Assembly: GCA_907165065.1 (NCBI GenBank)
Contig: OU015542.1
Location: forward strand, 496,001-560,000
Direction of reading: 5' to 3'
From: Caprimulgus europaeus
Lineage: Eukaryota; Chordata; Aves; Caprimulgiformes; Caprimulgidae
Length of the DNA stretch: 64,000 bases
Made by a program: the position numbers and the translations under genes
Notes under the pieces: generated by a model
What the model was told of the DNA's origin: nothing
What the model saw: only the letters and a program-made list of their open reading frames with translations
Database searches by the model: none
Shown here: piece after piece, positions 23,481-34,577 of the stretch
Position numbering within the stretch: position 1 is the stretch's first letter
How the letters are laid out: the number at the start of each line of letters is the position of its first letter

Positions 23481-26400
23481 TCCATCAGGATTGCAAGCTT
23501 CTCATTGCTGCCATGATTAAGACTGGAGGTGCAATATGCAGAGGTAGACCAGTTTGAAGTTTAATTTCAAGCAATAATATAAAAAGCAAATATTGACAAA
23601 TAACCTGAAGATAATTGTTCTCAAGAATTTATTCCCCTCTTTTACTCCCCTCTTATTTTTGTTTAGCCATGGAAATGGTTAGTCTTCCAAAATCTGATAC
23701 TTTGATAGTATTATTTGTGAGGATGGAGAGACTGGAGATCCAGTCTTAGCTGGGAAACATTCCCTTTTGCTTTATGGCCAGCTGTATTTAAATATGAGAT
23801 CAAAGATATTAATTGGAAGGCCATTTAAGCAGAGGCTGCTGTCCTCAGGGAGCAGAGGCGTAGGCAGAGGCATCCACACTTACCCCTTGATCTCAGACTG
23901 TGGAAGGAAAGTCCTTAGAAAGGGGATTAAGAGGGAGCAAACAACCCACTACCCCTTCTGTAAGCCACGGGCCCCTTGAGAGAGAAACTACAGCATCTTC
24001 TCTCTGGCCTGACACACATTTAATTGCTTAACCAAGTGGATCTAAGCCAGCAGGAGCTGGATTTCAATTGCTGCTGGAGACCCTCATCCAGCAGACCAGG
24101 TTTCACCCCTTCGCAACCCTTCTGGCTCAGGTCAGAGGTGACCTCTGGTGTGTCCTTGTCCCAGCTCAGGTTCTCACACTCCAGGCAATGCCTTCCTTGT
24201 GACCCCTGCCCAAGACCTGCTGGACACTGATCTCTCCCTTCCCCTCCCACATCAGTACTCAGAGCTTTCTGGGCTGTCTGCTTTTTCTGCAACTTGCGTG
24301 TCTCAGCTCCACCATTTGACTCCTGCTATCAGGGGCCAGGAAGGCTTGAGTGAGGCTGGTCCTGGGAACACATTCCTCTGGTTTTGGCTGTCTCCACCTG
24401 CTGAAGCACCCAGGGAGCCCAGGGATGCTCTGCAGGCACCAGAACTGACGCCTTTGGCCCTGGGGACTGGGAATGTGTTACTGCCTTGGGCACTCGAGGC
24501 CACCTGTGCTTGGGAGCCCAGAGCCTCTTCATCCACCCTCAGAGGCACTCAGCTTGGGAAGCGTTTTCTCAGCAAGCGCCCACACATGCTGCAGACACCC
24601 ACACCACAGCTGCTGGCAGGGGAGGTGCTGCCTGGCTTCCTGACGGCACCGAGTGATGTGCATGTGTCTCAGGAACCCATGAGGCTTCGTGCAGTGCCCT
24701 TTGCAGCTCAGCAGGACTCTCATGTCCACCATCAACCAGGCCAGCTCTGCTGCGGGGCTGTGGCTGGCTGCAGGGTAAGATGCTCTCTGCATCCTGGGAG
24801 CAGTGACACCTCAGCATGCGCCAGGGACAGCATCTTCTCATGCTGGTGATGTGCTCTGACCACCCACTGCCCTGTAGAGGGGCACAAGGTTTTTCACAGT
24901 GCTTTGCTCTGCACAGGCCATGTTATGGGGTTGGTGCCTTGCTCAGGGCTCAGCCAAGTGTCTGGGCAGGGGCTAGGCTGGGTGCTGCTCTGTGTGGATG
25001 TCACTTTGGGGTTGCAGAGCCCTGCTTGGCACTCATAGCTTGCTCTGGACCATGGCAAAGACAATCTGTTTAATAAAGTGCCCAAGGGCGGCCCTGCTAT
25101 AAACCAGTCCCCAGCTGGCACTGTGACCCCAAATAGTGGCTCATCCTCAGTGAGGTGACTGTCACTGTGGTGGCAGGACAATCTCATGGCACAGCTACAC
25201 ACTGCCCAAACGCAAAGGTAATGGGCTGTGTCTGCCACTGTTGATTTCACAGCCTTATTTTGGAGGGAGACACCATCAAGGGGGATAAGTGGGGAAAAGC
25301 CTGGGGTGGGCAGAGGAGCTGCACTTTGACAAGAGCTGTGGCTTCAGGGTGCTCATGAATTTTTTCCTGGCTGAGGAGCTGGTTCTCATAGGTGCTTCAG
25401 CACAGGGGAAAAGCAGGAGCAGAAGGTGTAGCATCATCTTGACAAGGCACAGGTCCCTTGTGTGGTCAAAACTATGGAGGTGGCCACAGGAGAAGCAGCT
25501 GAAGGAGGCTTCTGAAGCATGTGGCTGAGGATGGTCTTACTGGCAGATGGAGAGGGTAAGCACAGATGAAAAACACGAGCAGAACAGTTGACAAGCAATT
25601 AATATTAATGTGTCATTCCCTAGGCTTCTGCTAAACTAACAGGGAATGAACACATGGCACTTGGAGTAAACCTTATGTAAGCAAACTGCTGCCTGTAGGG
25701 ACTGTCCCAGAACACCTCCAAATTGCTGCTACCTGCCTGCTCTGCCTCTAACAGAAGCAATGATTTTGCTGGTCCCTTGAGTGATCCTTTAGGACAGATT
25801 TCACCAGACTGGGGAAGGCAAAACTGTAAAGACTTTACTGCCAGTCCCCTGTCAATAAGAAATCCACAGTACCCCTGAAGTCGCCTGCTGTTGTTGGGGC
25901 TTCTCCTGTTCTTAAAGTCAGTGCTCACCTACGTGTACCGACCTCAAAGGCTTCTCTGAGCTCCGGCAGTTTCTTGGGCCCCAGTGTGGCTTCTTTACCA
26001 GGGAGGGGTGGTCTCATGGTGTACTCCCCACACCTGACAGTGATGATCCATGGTGGGCAGTAACCTCTACTGACCAGTGCCAAGCAAAGGAACAAAGAAG
26101 GAAAGACACTGGAAGGAAACCTTCAGTCATACTCCCAACCAAACACTGTGACCATCTCTACTCCTCCACATTGGTGGTGGCTGTTCAAACCCAAAATCCA
26201 GGCAAGCTCCACCTGTGCCTGGAGTGTAAACTGAGTCAAGTTGCAAGGAAGAGCTCCTGAGTAGTACAGTGCCAGCAGACCATGGGATCCTGCAGATTGT
26301 GCTGCTGGGAGGTCAGAGGGACCAAGAAGCCAAGGAGAATAGTGAAGGGATGAGAATGACAGAAGGGAAGCAGTTGGAGGAGACTGTCTGCACCCAGTTA

Positions 26401-27048
26401 GGGGGAAAAGGCTTTTCCAGGGTGCAGGGACCTGTTGTGGCTTCTTGACATGGAGGAGAGTTTCCTGAATACCCAGAGCATGCAGACAAACTGGGGTTGG
26501 GGAGGGTTGTAGTGGAGGATGACATGACCTTTCTGATCCAGAGAGTTAATGAGCTATAGAAACCTGCCCTGTGGAGCTTTGTGCAGGTTTAGAGATGGCA
26601 CATCAGCAGGAGCAGTGGGAAATCCTCACCATTTCTTCTCTGACAAGCAGCTTTGCTCCCCTGGCTTCTCCTTCCCTCGAGAGCTGGGTTTTCTCAGAAG
26701 ATGCTCCCTCTCTAAGGATTAAAACTCCTGAAGCCTTCTGGAGAGCGAGCACGCATCACATGTTCCTTGCAGGGCTGCTCCCAGCAGTGACTCATCACCC
26801 CCTGCCCACCTTGGGGCTGCTGGAAAATCTTCACAGAAAGGTCTTGGGCTGCCTCTCAGGAGCCAGAGTTAGCTCTGCGTGTGTGCGTGCACGCGGGCAA
26901 GCGTTCCTCTGGCCATATGGTGGAGTGTATCTACTGAATGGACATACCCACCACGCTTGTCTCTGCTTCCTGATAGCACAGAAAGAGGATGATTGCAGAG
27001 CTAAATGAGATTGTCAGCCAACCCGAGGGGCCCCATGGCTTCCTCCAT
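23481..27048. other. unique sequence, nothing recognised
   Basis: Contains the longest open frame of the window (24148-24849 plus), judged spurious because of its GC-rich composition and lack of motifs. No repeat family or RNA gene was recognised. Confidence 0.4.
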
Positions 27049-27163
27049 AAAAAGAAAAAAGAAAAAAGAACAAAGAAAAAAGAAAAAAGAAAAAAGAAAA
27101 AGAAAAAAGAAAAAAGAAAAAAAAAAGAAAAAGGAAAAAGGAAAAAAGAAAAAAGAAAAAAGA
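27049..27163. repeat. polypurine (AAAAAG)n microsatellite
   Basis: About 115 bases of uninterrupted purine apart from one C near 27071, built from AAAAAG units with a few AAAAGG. The opposite strand is a pyrimidine tract. Lysine/arginine-rich or phenylalanine-rich frames across it are artefacts. Confidence 0.97.
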
Positions 27164-27837
27164 CAGGGTGTCTGCTTCATGGATGCCACGTTACCTTTCT
27201 TCTCCTGAGGGAGGGGGAAGGTGTTATGCCTCTTCATTTCAAGGTGTTTCTGTGACTGTGGTGACAAAGGGGCTCTGTGCTGTAACAGAAGGTGGATGGG
27301 AGAGCAGGGCTGGCAGAGTGCCTGACTCTTTGAGCATCCAAAACCATTTCTTCTGCCCATGTTTTAGGTTGAAAGAAAAGCAGAATGTTCCTGGTGGGAC
27401 AATTTGGGCTTCCAGGAGGGCAGACAGTTGTGTGCCTGCAGCCAGGACTGCACTCTCTCGCCATCCCTTGCTTTCAGCATAGCGATGTGCCTGTCGCTGC
27501 CCACCTTCTGATTCAGCCTATTCCTACTCAAACATGTTAGAACATTTCCCACCTTGCAAGGATTGAGCATGGCTATTTGAAAGGGGTACTGGGTATGAAG
27601 AGAGCACTTTAACCTTTTGAACAGGCCCTGAGTACTCACGGAGAAGAGTAGGATGTGAGAAACACTCCAGGTTAACCAGCCAGTGTGGAGGTGGACAGCC
27701 CTGGTTGAGCAGGTTGCAGCTTGCCTCCCTGTGCAAGTTACTGTTCATACATGAGCTCTCCAGTCTTATTTCCAGAAAAAAATCACAGCTGATAGTTGCC
27801 TCAAACAGGTTCTTGCTTCAAGACACTGTCTCTTAGG

Positions 27838-28580
27838 CAGAATGCTTTAATTTATAATTTTTAGCATTGGTGAATCCCCCACAATCCTTGGTAAATTAGT
27901 TCCAAATCTCTGTGTTAGGACTTCTGTGCCCTATTGTAGCTTCAGTGTGGTATCACTTTGTATATTGTTAGATCTTTGCTGGTTTGAAGAGCTGTGGGTT
28001 GTTGGATTTCTGCTCCCTGAGCAGGCAACTGCAGATAACGATCGAGTCACTCTTAACCTTCTCCCTGATAAACAAAGCAGAGTGCAGAGTCCACAACCCC
28101 TTCTGATTCCCTCCTGCACTGTCTGCAGTTTATCAGTGTGTTTCTGGCATGGGACATGCTATTCCTGCAGTGGTACCACTGGTGCTAAACTCTGAGGTCC
28201 AGACTCTTTCCTTTTACTTGATAATTCAGAATAGTTATTTGCCTTTTTGGCTTGATATATGGAAATAATTCTGAATTTCCTGCCAGTTAGTTACCCCCAA
28301 CTTCTTCCTAACATGTGGCTCCCTGAGAATGACACCTCCCCCAATATACCCAGTCTGAAGTATTAATTCCTGTGTGGATGCTTTCACATTTGGCCATTTT
28401 CTCCTGCTCATTACCAAATTTTCCAGAGTGCTGCGGGGGTTAACCTGTCCTCTGCTCTGTTTGACCAGCCCCTCTGGTCTGCATGCTGCCTGCACACCTT
28501 GCCAAAGGTGATGTTACTCTTTTCCAGACTATTGTTAAGAACACTGACTCTTGTATGGCCGAAGAGCCAGTCTCGTTTTC
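27838..28580 (-). mobile_element. ancient CR1/L3-like LINE fragment
   Basis: Minus-strand landmarks follow the order of an old amniote CR1: ACTCTTAACCTTCTCCCTGA near 28046 (C-terminal region), the block near 28165-28195 with GTACCACTGGTGCTAAAC, TTTGCCTTTTTGGC near 28237, CATTTGGCCATTTTCTCC near 28388, and CTTTTCCAGACTATTGTTAA near 28515 (just after the catalytic core). Similarity is to turtle- and crocodile-type CR1 rather than to the young avian copies elsewhere in the window. Ends are approximate, and neither 5' nor 3' terminus is clear. Confidence 0.72.
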
Positions 28581-29022
28581 AGCCCTCGAGAAACACCCCA
28601 CCTGTGTGGTGCTTTTTGTGCACATTCACCTTTGAGACCTCACTCAGGGGGCAGGCTGCTCCGTTTGGAGCACGCTGTCTGTTCTCTGTTCATTCCAGAA
28701 ATGTGGAGCAATTGTGGCTCCAAGGCGTCCTCCGATAATGCTATGGGACATGAAGAATAACCTTAGCCCCATCCTGCTCGTGCACATCTCTTGGGTTCTG
28801 CTCCCAGGTTGTTGTCTTGTGTCACCAAGGGGAAAATGCCATTTGGGAGCATGAGGTGATGGGAAGCAGGGGCGTTTGATCATCCAGTCACTAGTCTCTG
28901 TCTGAACACGCGGTTCTGCCTCCAAATAAACAAGTGGGAGAAAAATCTCATAATGAAAGATTCTAACACCTTCTGGGCTAAGAGTGGGGAAGGCTCCTGC
29001 CCCAGTTCTCTGCTTCTCTCAG

Positions 29023-29497
29023 GAGCTTGCATCAAAATCAGAGCAGGGTTATAAGTCATCAGGCAACGACGAAGGTCACTAGTGCAACCGCTCCTTCTCT
29101 GAGTGACAAACTCGACTGGTTTTGTACTAATTTGAAGGATACCATTCGGGATCTGTGGGATTTGCCTTTGGCTTCAAGCCTACTAGCCAATTTTACAGGA
29201 AGATTAAGGAATTGTTACAGAAAAGATCCAAACACTCCTGCTGCTTCCAAAGACAGCCTCCCTTCTGAAAACAGCAGGAACCCCCCGCTCTTTCCCACAA
29301 GCACTAACCCAGCCATATCTGCTGTGCAGGATGCAACACAAGGTGAATGCCATCATGGTTTACTTGTTCTTTGTCTCAGTCACAGCCCTGATCCCCACTC
29401 ACACCGCTTGCAAGTTGCCAGATCTGATGTACCAATTTTCTTGGAGCCTGACACTCCTCTTACACCCACTGGTGCAAACTGGAGAGACAAGTACTGA
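29023..29497 (+). CDS. candidate exon of unknown gene (terminal-exon-like)
   Basis: A strong acceptor (TTCTCTGCTTCTCTCAG) ends at 29022. From there one frame (entered with one base left over) runs about 157 codons to a TGA at 29495. There is no ATG near the start, so it would be an internal or last exon. The translation looks protein-like rather than like translated GC-rich noise: LSDKLDWFCTNLKDT and IRDLWDLPLASSLLANFTG form plausible amphipathic segments, followed by a Ser/Pro/Asn-rich stretch. I recognise no family. An alternative donor (CACAAG then GTGAAT) lies at 29343. No AATAAA follows closely. Low-moderate confidence: it may be an exon, a remnant of one, or chance. Confidence 0.25.
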
Positions 29498-29858
29498 GGC
29501 CAGGAGAACAACAGCACCTCAACATAACACCTGCAACAAGGAGCTGCCAGGAGATCTGTGCTTAGCTGTGCCTGGATGGTGGAGAGTCGTACTGGACACA
29601 TTGAACGTCCCTGGACTGGGATATCACAGTAGAAGCAGTGCTGGACTGAGAGGTGTTCCAGGACATGGACACACCTCAGCACCCAGCCAGCTCCTCTCCC
29701 ATGGAAAGAACCCGTTTCCTGCAAAAACCGGAGCAGGTAGTTGAGGTTGCAGTACTTCCCCCTAAAATGGTTTTCTTGTGAACATCTTCCTCCAGGTGAC
29801 TTGCACAGAGCCAGCCAGGATGCCAAAGATTTTTAAAGGGTGCACTGACAGTTCTGTG

Positions 29859-29895
29859 TGCAAGTGATGAGGTTGCAAGTGATGAGTTTGCAAGG
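29859..29895. repeat. 15-bp tandem repeat, 2.5 units
   Basis: TGCAAGTGATGAGGT is followed directly by TGCAAGTGATGAGTT and the start of a third unit. A small recent slippage or duplication. Confidence 0.9.
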
Positions 29896-30235
29896 ATCCA
29901 CCTCCTTTGCCATTGCTTGGCATTGGCTTGACTTGATCTGATCTGAGGACATGTCTTGTTCTTTCATCTCAAATGTGAGTTATCATGCAGCTGAGATGCT
30001 GTATGCAAGCTGCTGACTCTGTAACTCTTCCTGGGGTGCCTGCTACCTGCCTGGTGCCTGCTATGGAGCTGTTAAGGGGTAATTGTCCCAGATTTTTGCT
30101 TCATCTTGACCATCTCTGAGTCTGAATTGAACGTGGTTCCCTGCATCATATTTTAATCCTGAGGCTGTTTGCACTTCTGTTCCTTTGGGAAATGTAGGAA
30201 GACAGGGTCCCTGATGAGCAGGGTGCAGAGTTCTG

Positions 30236-30447
30236 ACCCTGAAGTAACCAAAACCTGTGCAGATTTGCTTGAAGGAGTTGAAGAGACCACTGTCCCAGGG
30301 GCACCAAAGGGGATTTCCTTGACCAGGTTGGAGACTGGCAGAACTTTCTCAGCAAATATCAAGAGATCAGAACGTTTTCCAGTGACTGAATTTGATTCTG
30401 AGGGTCACCCTGTATTTAAGAGAAAGTCCAGTCCTGACCAGGGCTGA
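30236..30447 (+). CDS. candidate exon of unknown gene, ends in stop
   Basis: After GATGAGCAGGGTGCAG (possible acceptor, phase 0) the frame reads SSDPEVTKTCADLLEG, then a Thr/Pro-rich stretch, then NIKRSERFPVTEFDSEG and finally VFKRKSSPDQG before TGA at 30445. An in-frame ATG lies 15 bases before the acceptor, so a short ORF of 76 codons is also possible. Composition (many GAN and ACN codons, few rare combinations) looks coding-like. It lies 740 bp after the candidate at 29023, but the available phases do not join the two simply. No family is recognised. It could be an exon remnant or chance. Confidence 0.2.
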
Positions 30448-31050
30448 CTACTTCTGCAGGTGGTGGAGGAGATGGTGGTGTATGAGATCAGCCTTCAACT
30501 CAGGAAATTCCTGAGAAGTTTGAAGCTTTTTGCAAGAGGAGGAGGGTTTCAGCAAAGTGTCAAGAGAACATGAGATCATATCATTGCATTTATTTATATA
30601 CCAAACCTGGCATCTGCTGCACCCAAGCTCGCTGCAGTCCTCAGCATTAAACATTTCATTAGCCCACAGCCCCTCTGGCAGAGCTCACACCCGCACACAG
30701 GCTGTTTAGCAGCCAATCCATCCCTTTAATTTCTCATTAAACTTTAGATGTAATGAATTTTTCAGTGGTCAAATGAATAAAGCAGTTAAAATAAAAAAAA
30801 AAAAAATGGCTGGATAGCAAAGGTTTGGCCTTTGCTATTTACAGCCTTTAACGATGTTGTGAAGCCAAGAAGTGTCTGTGCTTGTTTGTTGGGTGAGCAG
30901 GTCTCTTCTGGGGGAGGCTCTTTGGAAATACCATCCTTCCAGCATGAGTCGGAGGCTTTGATCCGAGGAGGGGAAGCCAGGGAATAGTCAGTCCCATCAA
31001 CAAACATTTATAGAAGAAAATGTTTGGAATCTTTAAAGGGCCAGCTTTCT

Positions 31051-31052
<2 letters not shown>
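30448..31052. other. no gene; AT-rich with a short poly-A
   Basis: A 14-base A run lies near 30792-30805. Nothing else was recognised. Confidence 0.5.

Positions 31053-31087
<35 letters not shown>
31053..31087 (-). repeat. 35-base T run (poly-A on the minus strand)
   Basis: An uninterrupted run of 35 T followed by CAGGTGACTG. On the minus strand it is a poly-A run starting 64 bases after the end of the duplicated segment 31152-31490. A retroposed tail is therefore possible, but no AATAAA or common variant lies in the 64 bases, so a simple A/T microsatellite is the plainer reading. Confidence 0.95.
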
Positions 31088-31151
31088 CAGGTGACTGCGT
31101 CTTTTTAAGAGAATTATACTGAAAATAAATAGCGACCACCTACCTTTGCTA

Positions 31152-31490
31152 GAATCATGTGCATTACTGAACATTGCCTCCTTTTTGTACATCTGCTCTT
31201 GTTCCCCAGCTGAGTCCTGCACTGGACGCTGCCTAATTTGAGCGCTGTGGCAGTCAGCCACTGGCTAAGCCAAAGCTTAAGGCTCAACCCCAGCCAAGCA
31301 TGCAGTGCAGGCTTAGCCTGCATGGCCATAATGGTCCTTCTGGCCCCAGACGCCATGAATGAGTCACCAAACTTCCACTTTGGCACCCACTGGTTCCCTT
31401 GGTCTTCATCATTAAGGTGGTGACCCCAGGCTACAGAGGTGGGTGGCTGTGGCACCTCATGCCCACAGGAACCTGCTGCATTTGGGGCAG
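31152..31490 (+). repeat. 339-bp perfect duplication, copy A
   Basis: Every base from 31152 to 31490 matches 38482-38820 in the same orientation; I compared the two copies block by block and found no difference. Beyond the right edge the two share only scattered bases (TTTCTG against AATCTG), and beyond the left edge nothing clear. The segment itself matches no repeat family I know. The minus strand keeps an open frame across it in both copies, which is expected from identity and is not evidence of a gene. Its 35-base T neighbour is absent from copy B. Confidence 0.97.
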
Positions 31491-34242
31491 TTTCTGAGAG
31501 CCCTAGACAGGAGAGTGTTTATGCCTGTGTGCCCATTGGTGCTCACGTTGTTGCTCTGCACATCTGTGGTCATTGTGCCTTCAGACAGAGACCTCAGCAT
31601 CACAACTGGGATGTGCCACTGCTGGCTTTCAGCTGACAAAGGCCATGGTACGAATGAGGGACTTTGATGTGTGACCTCTGTCATGGCTGTGCCTTTGCTT
31701 TTGGCAGGAAACTCTCCATGGGAGTCTGTCTCATGAGCTCTCCAAGCAATCTGCAGGTCTGGCGTTGAGCCTGAAAGTGGCTCTGCCCTTAGAGCAGCAG
31801 ACCAGAGAAAGCAGCTTTGCATATTGCACAGCACCACTGTGGTGATGAACCATCATCCTCCTATGATGCACAGCAGGACCCAGTCTTGATGCTCTGCCAG
31901 GAAAGTGGCAGTGAGTTTAGGGTCCAGGTCCAGATGGAAACATCTACAGGCAGGTGTCTACATGTGAGTGACTCTGTGTGAGGTGAGAGTCTGAGTCCCG
32001 CTGTGCTCAGTTGGGGTCTGGAGGGCAATTTAGAGCACACTGTATTGCCCTTACTGACTCCAGCTCTCCAGTGCCTGGAAGTCCTTCTCCAGTCCTTCCT
32101 ATCAGCCCTGTGGTACTAATTGCTGACCTGACTCTCATCCCTGTCTAGCAGCAGAGGTCACAATCTACAGCTGAGCTTGGGAGGGTGTGATAAGATCAAG
32201 CACATCTCAATGCAGCCAAAAGCAAAGAAGTGGCAGGAAGAAGGAGAGACCTGGAGGCTTGGCCAAGAGAAGGTAAGGACAGATGGGAGCAGAGGCAGCG
32301 GATCAAGGAGTGCAAAGGTGTGCCAGGAACTTGGGCAGGTGCTAGAGGAGAGAAACACCATTCAGAGGATGTTGCTGGACTGCTTGAGCTTCGAAAGGCT
32401 GAAGAGAAAGATGAAGTGGCAGCACAAAGAGTGAAAAACTTTCCTCCTTCAGGAAAGACCCAGACACGTGAATACTCCCAGAGAAGGCAACCAAACATTG
32501 AAGGTGGGGAGAAGAGGCTGGGAGATGGTGAGTGTGGGAACATCGGGGTGCGTGCGGAGGTGGGAGGTGGAAATCCGCAAGAGGAGTCAGGATGGAGGGG
32601 AAGTTGCCCTGCAAACGAGGGGGAAGGGGCAGTGGGTGTTTATGAGAGCAAATGATACATACCCGATGTGACTCACTGCTAGAAGCTAGATTTGCTGGAT
32701 GGTTGGTTTCTTAGAAATCCCTGAGTTATGATATTTATTATAATTTCTTACATGGTTTGTCTTCAGGAGCCAAGCTATGTACAGGCATAGGCAGAAGTGC
32801 TCGCCTCCCAGCAGGCAGGCTGGTACCTGGGCGCGTGCGATGCCTCGGAGGCAGGCTCCCAGCACCTTGGCAGGTGGCCGTGTGCCTGGATCACGGCCAC
32901 TCCCCGGCATTGCCACTTTGAGAACTTACAGAAGCACGGATCTTCATTCCTGCAGGTGAAGAGTCTAATAAATAAATCAATAGAGATGTGTGAGGAATGA
33001 ATTACCCAGTGGTTCCAGAGAAGCTGCCGTTGATGGAGTGCAGGACCTCACCTGCCCTTGCTCAGCCAGCCCAGTGCTGCTCCTTGGTAGACCCCAGCAG
33101 CGGGATGCACAAAGGGACTCTCCTGCATCAATCGCTGAGCTCAAGCTTGGGAAGCCCTGGTGTGCAGAAGAGAGAAAACATCAAAAGGACACTTTGACAC
33201 ATACTTAACATTTTATATATTTTGTGTAAAATAGCAAAAAGGAGGATTTTAAAATATACATCTCCCAGGGAAAGCAACTGGGTGGATAAAAGGCTCCCAA
33301 TCTGCAGGGAAAGGGGGAGGAGATGGGGGCTGATGTCTTCTTTGACTGGTGAAGGAGACAGCAAGTGATTCCCAAGAGCAGCCAAGGTGTCCTGCAGGTG
33401 CTGAGGGTGAGGGCAGGAGGGAAAGAGCCCCCAGGCTCTCCCTGACAAAGCCAGGCACATTTGGTGACTGCAGGGAGCACTGCTTCAGAGGCGGCAATGC
33501 CACCTCCCAGGTGGCAATCACAATCACAAGTCTTGTCGTGGGTGGTGTTCTTGTCAAGGTGCCAGCACCTGGAGTCCTGCTATGAAGTGTAGTTCTCAGG
33601 TTTTTTTTTGCAGAGGAACATTTTAAGCCTCTGGCCTTGGAGAGGTTTGAAATCACTATAACAGCACAACTCAAAGGTTTGGACGCTGGGGAATAAACCA
33701 TTGGGTCTTTGGTTTTGTTGTTTGTTTTATTTTTGGTATTCTGTTGCTAAGCCAGGCCCCTGACTGTGGGCAGGGGGAAGGATTGAATGTCGTTGAGTTT
33801 TAATATTTGGGCCAGTGATGCAGATACCCAGAGCTGAAGGGACTGCATCATAGCTCCTCACTGAAAGAGCAGAATTGACAGTGAGTGCACACATGCCAGC
33901 TCATCCTCCACCCAACAGCCTAAATATCTGTATCTCTTCCCCCTCCATATACAGCAACATCAGGTGCACAGGAGAGCAGGACAAAAACCTATTCAGAAAC
34001 CCCAAATTCACCCTTTGATACCACTCTGGAATATCACTCTCTGATTCCACAGGTGAGCCAGCCCCTTGCTGAGTTACACCAGCAGAGCTCACTGTTCTCC
34101 TTGCTCCAGACAGGAAGGTTTTACTGTTACTTCCCTCTTCTGAAGGACTGAAAAGCACCCTGTGCTGTGAGAGATGTCAAACTGTGAAGGTCCAGATTAG
34201 CTTTTTTTTTTTCCCTCTTCTTCCAACAAACCAGGCATTTAG
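31491..34242. other. unique sequence, nothing firmly recognised
   Basis: A possible donor (GAGAAG then GTAAGG) lies at 32274, after a Lys/Glu-rich frame, but no matching acceptor or family was found. AT-rich sequence occurs at 32690-32760 and 33195-33260. Confidence 0.4.
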
Positions 34243-34577
34243 TCCTAGGTGGGGAGGGTGTAGAGAGGTGGGGGTGTGTCTGTTCAACCGAGGAACAAGT
34301 GACAGGACAAGAGGAAATGGCCTCAAGTTGCACCAAGGGCAGCTGAGATTGGATGTGAGGAAGAATTTATTTGCTGAAAGGGTTCTGAGGCATTGGAAGG
34401 GGTTGCCCAGGGCAGTGGTGGAGTCCCCATCCCTGGAGGGATTGAAGAGTCATGTAGACACAGTGCTGAGGGACATGGGTCAGTGGGGGACTGGTCAGTG
34501 TTGGGTTCATGGTGGGACTTGATGATCTTAAAGGGTTGATTGCCTGATCCAATCCAGGCAGTTCTGGGATTCCGTGA
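34243..34577 (+). mobile_element. CR1 LINE, 5'-truncated 3' end
   Basis: The plus-strand frame reads [21 protein letters not shown]-like residues, then [18 protein letters not shown] and [15 protein letters not shown], the C-terminal end of CR1 ORF2. The 3' untranslated part follows and ends TTCTGGGATTCCGTGA, a decayed form of the CR1 tail. Same subtype as the copies at 9653 and 44741, judged by the CREVGV-F motif. About 335 bases remain. Confidence 0.9.

Noticed and set aside
24148-24849. Longest open frame of the window (233 codons, plus)
   Set aside because: GC-rich, no start context or splice logic, no domain, and overlapping open frames on the other strand across the same stretch. Likely chance.
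25620-25928. 102-codon minus-strand frame that looks fairly protein-like
   Set aside because: Only a GTG-type start, no domain, no matching splice partner. Kept out because the impression rests on residue order alone.
27047-27208. Lysine/arginine-rich frames
   Set aside because: Translation of the purine microsatellite.
31114-31455. 113-codon minus-strand frame shared by both copies of the duplicate
   Set aside because: Identity of the copies explains the shared frame. No domain, and the ends differ outside the duplicated part.
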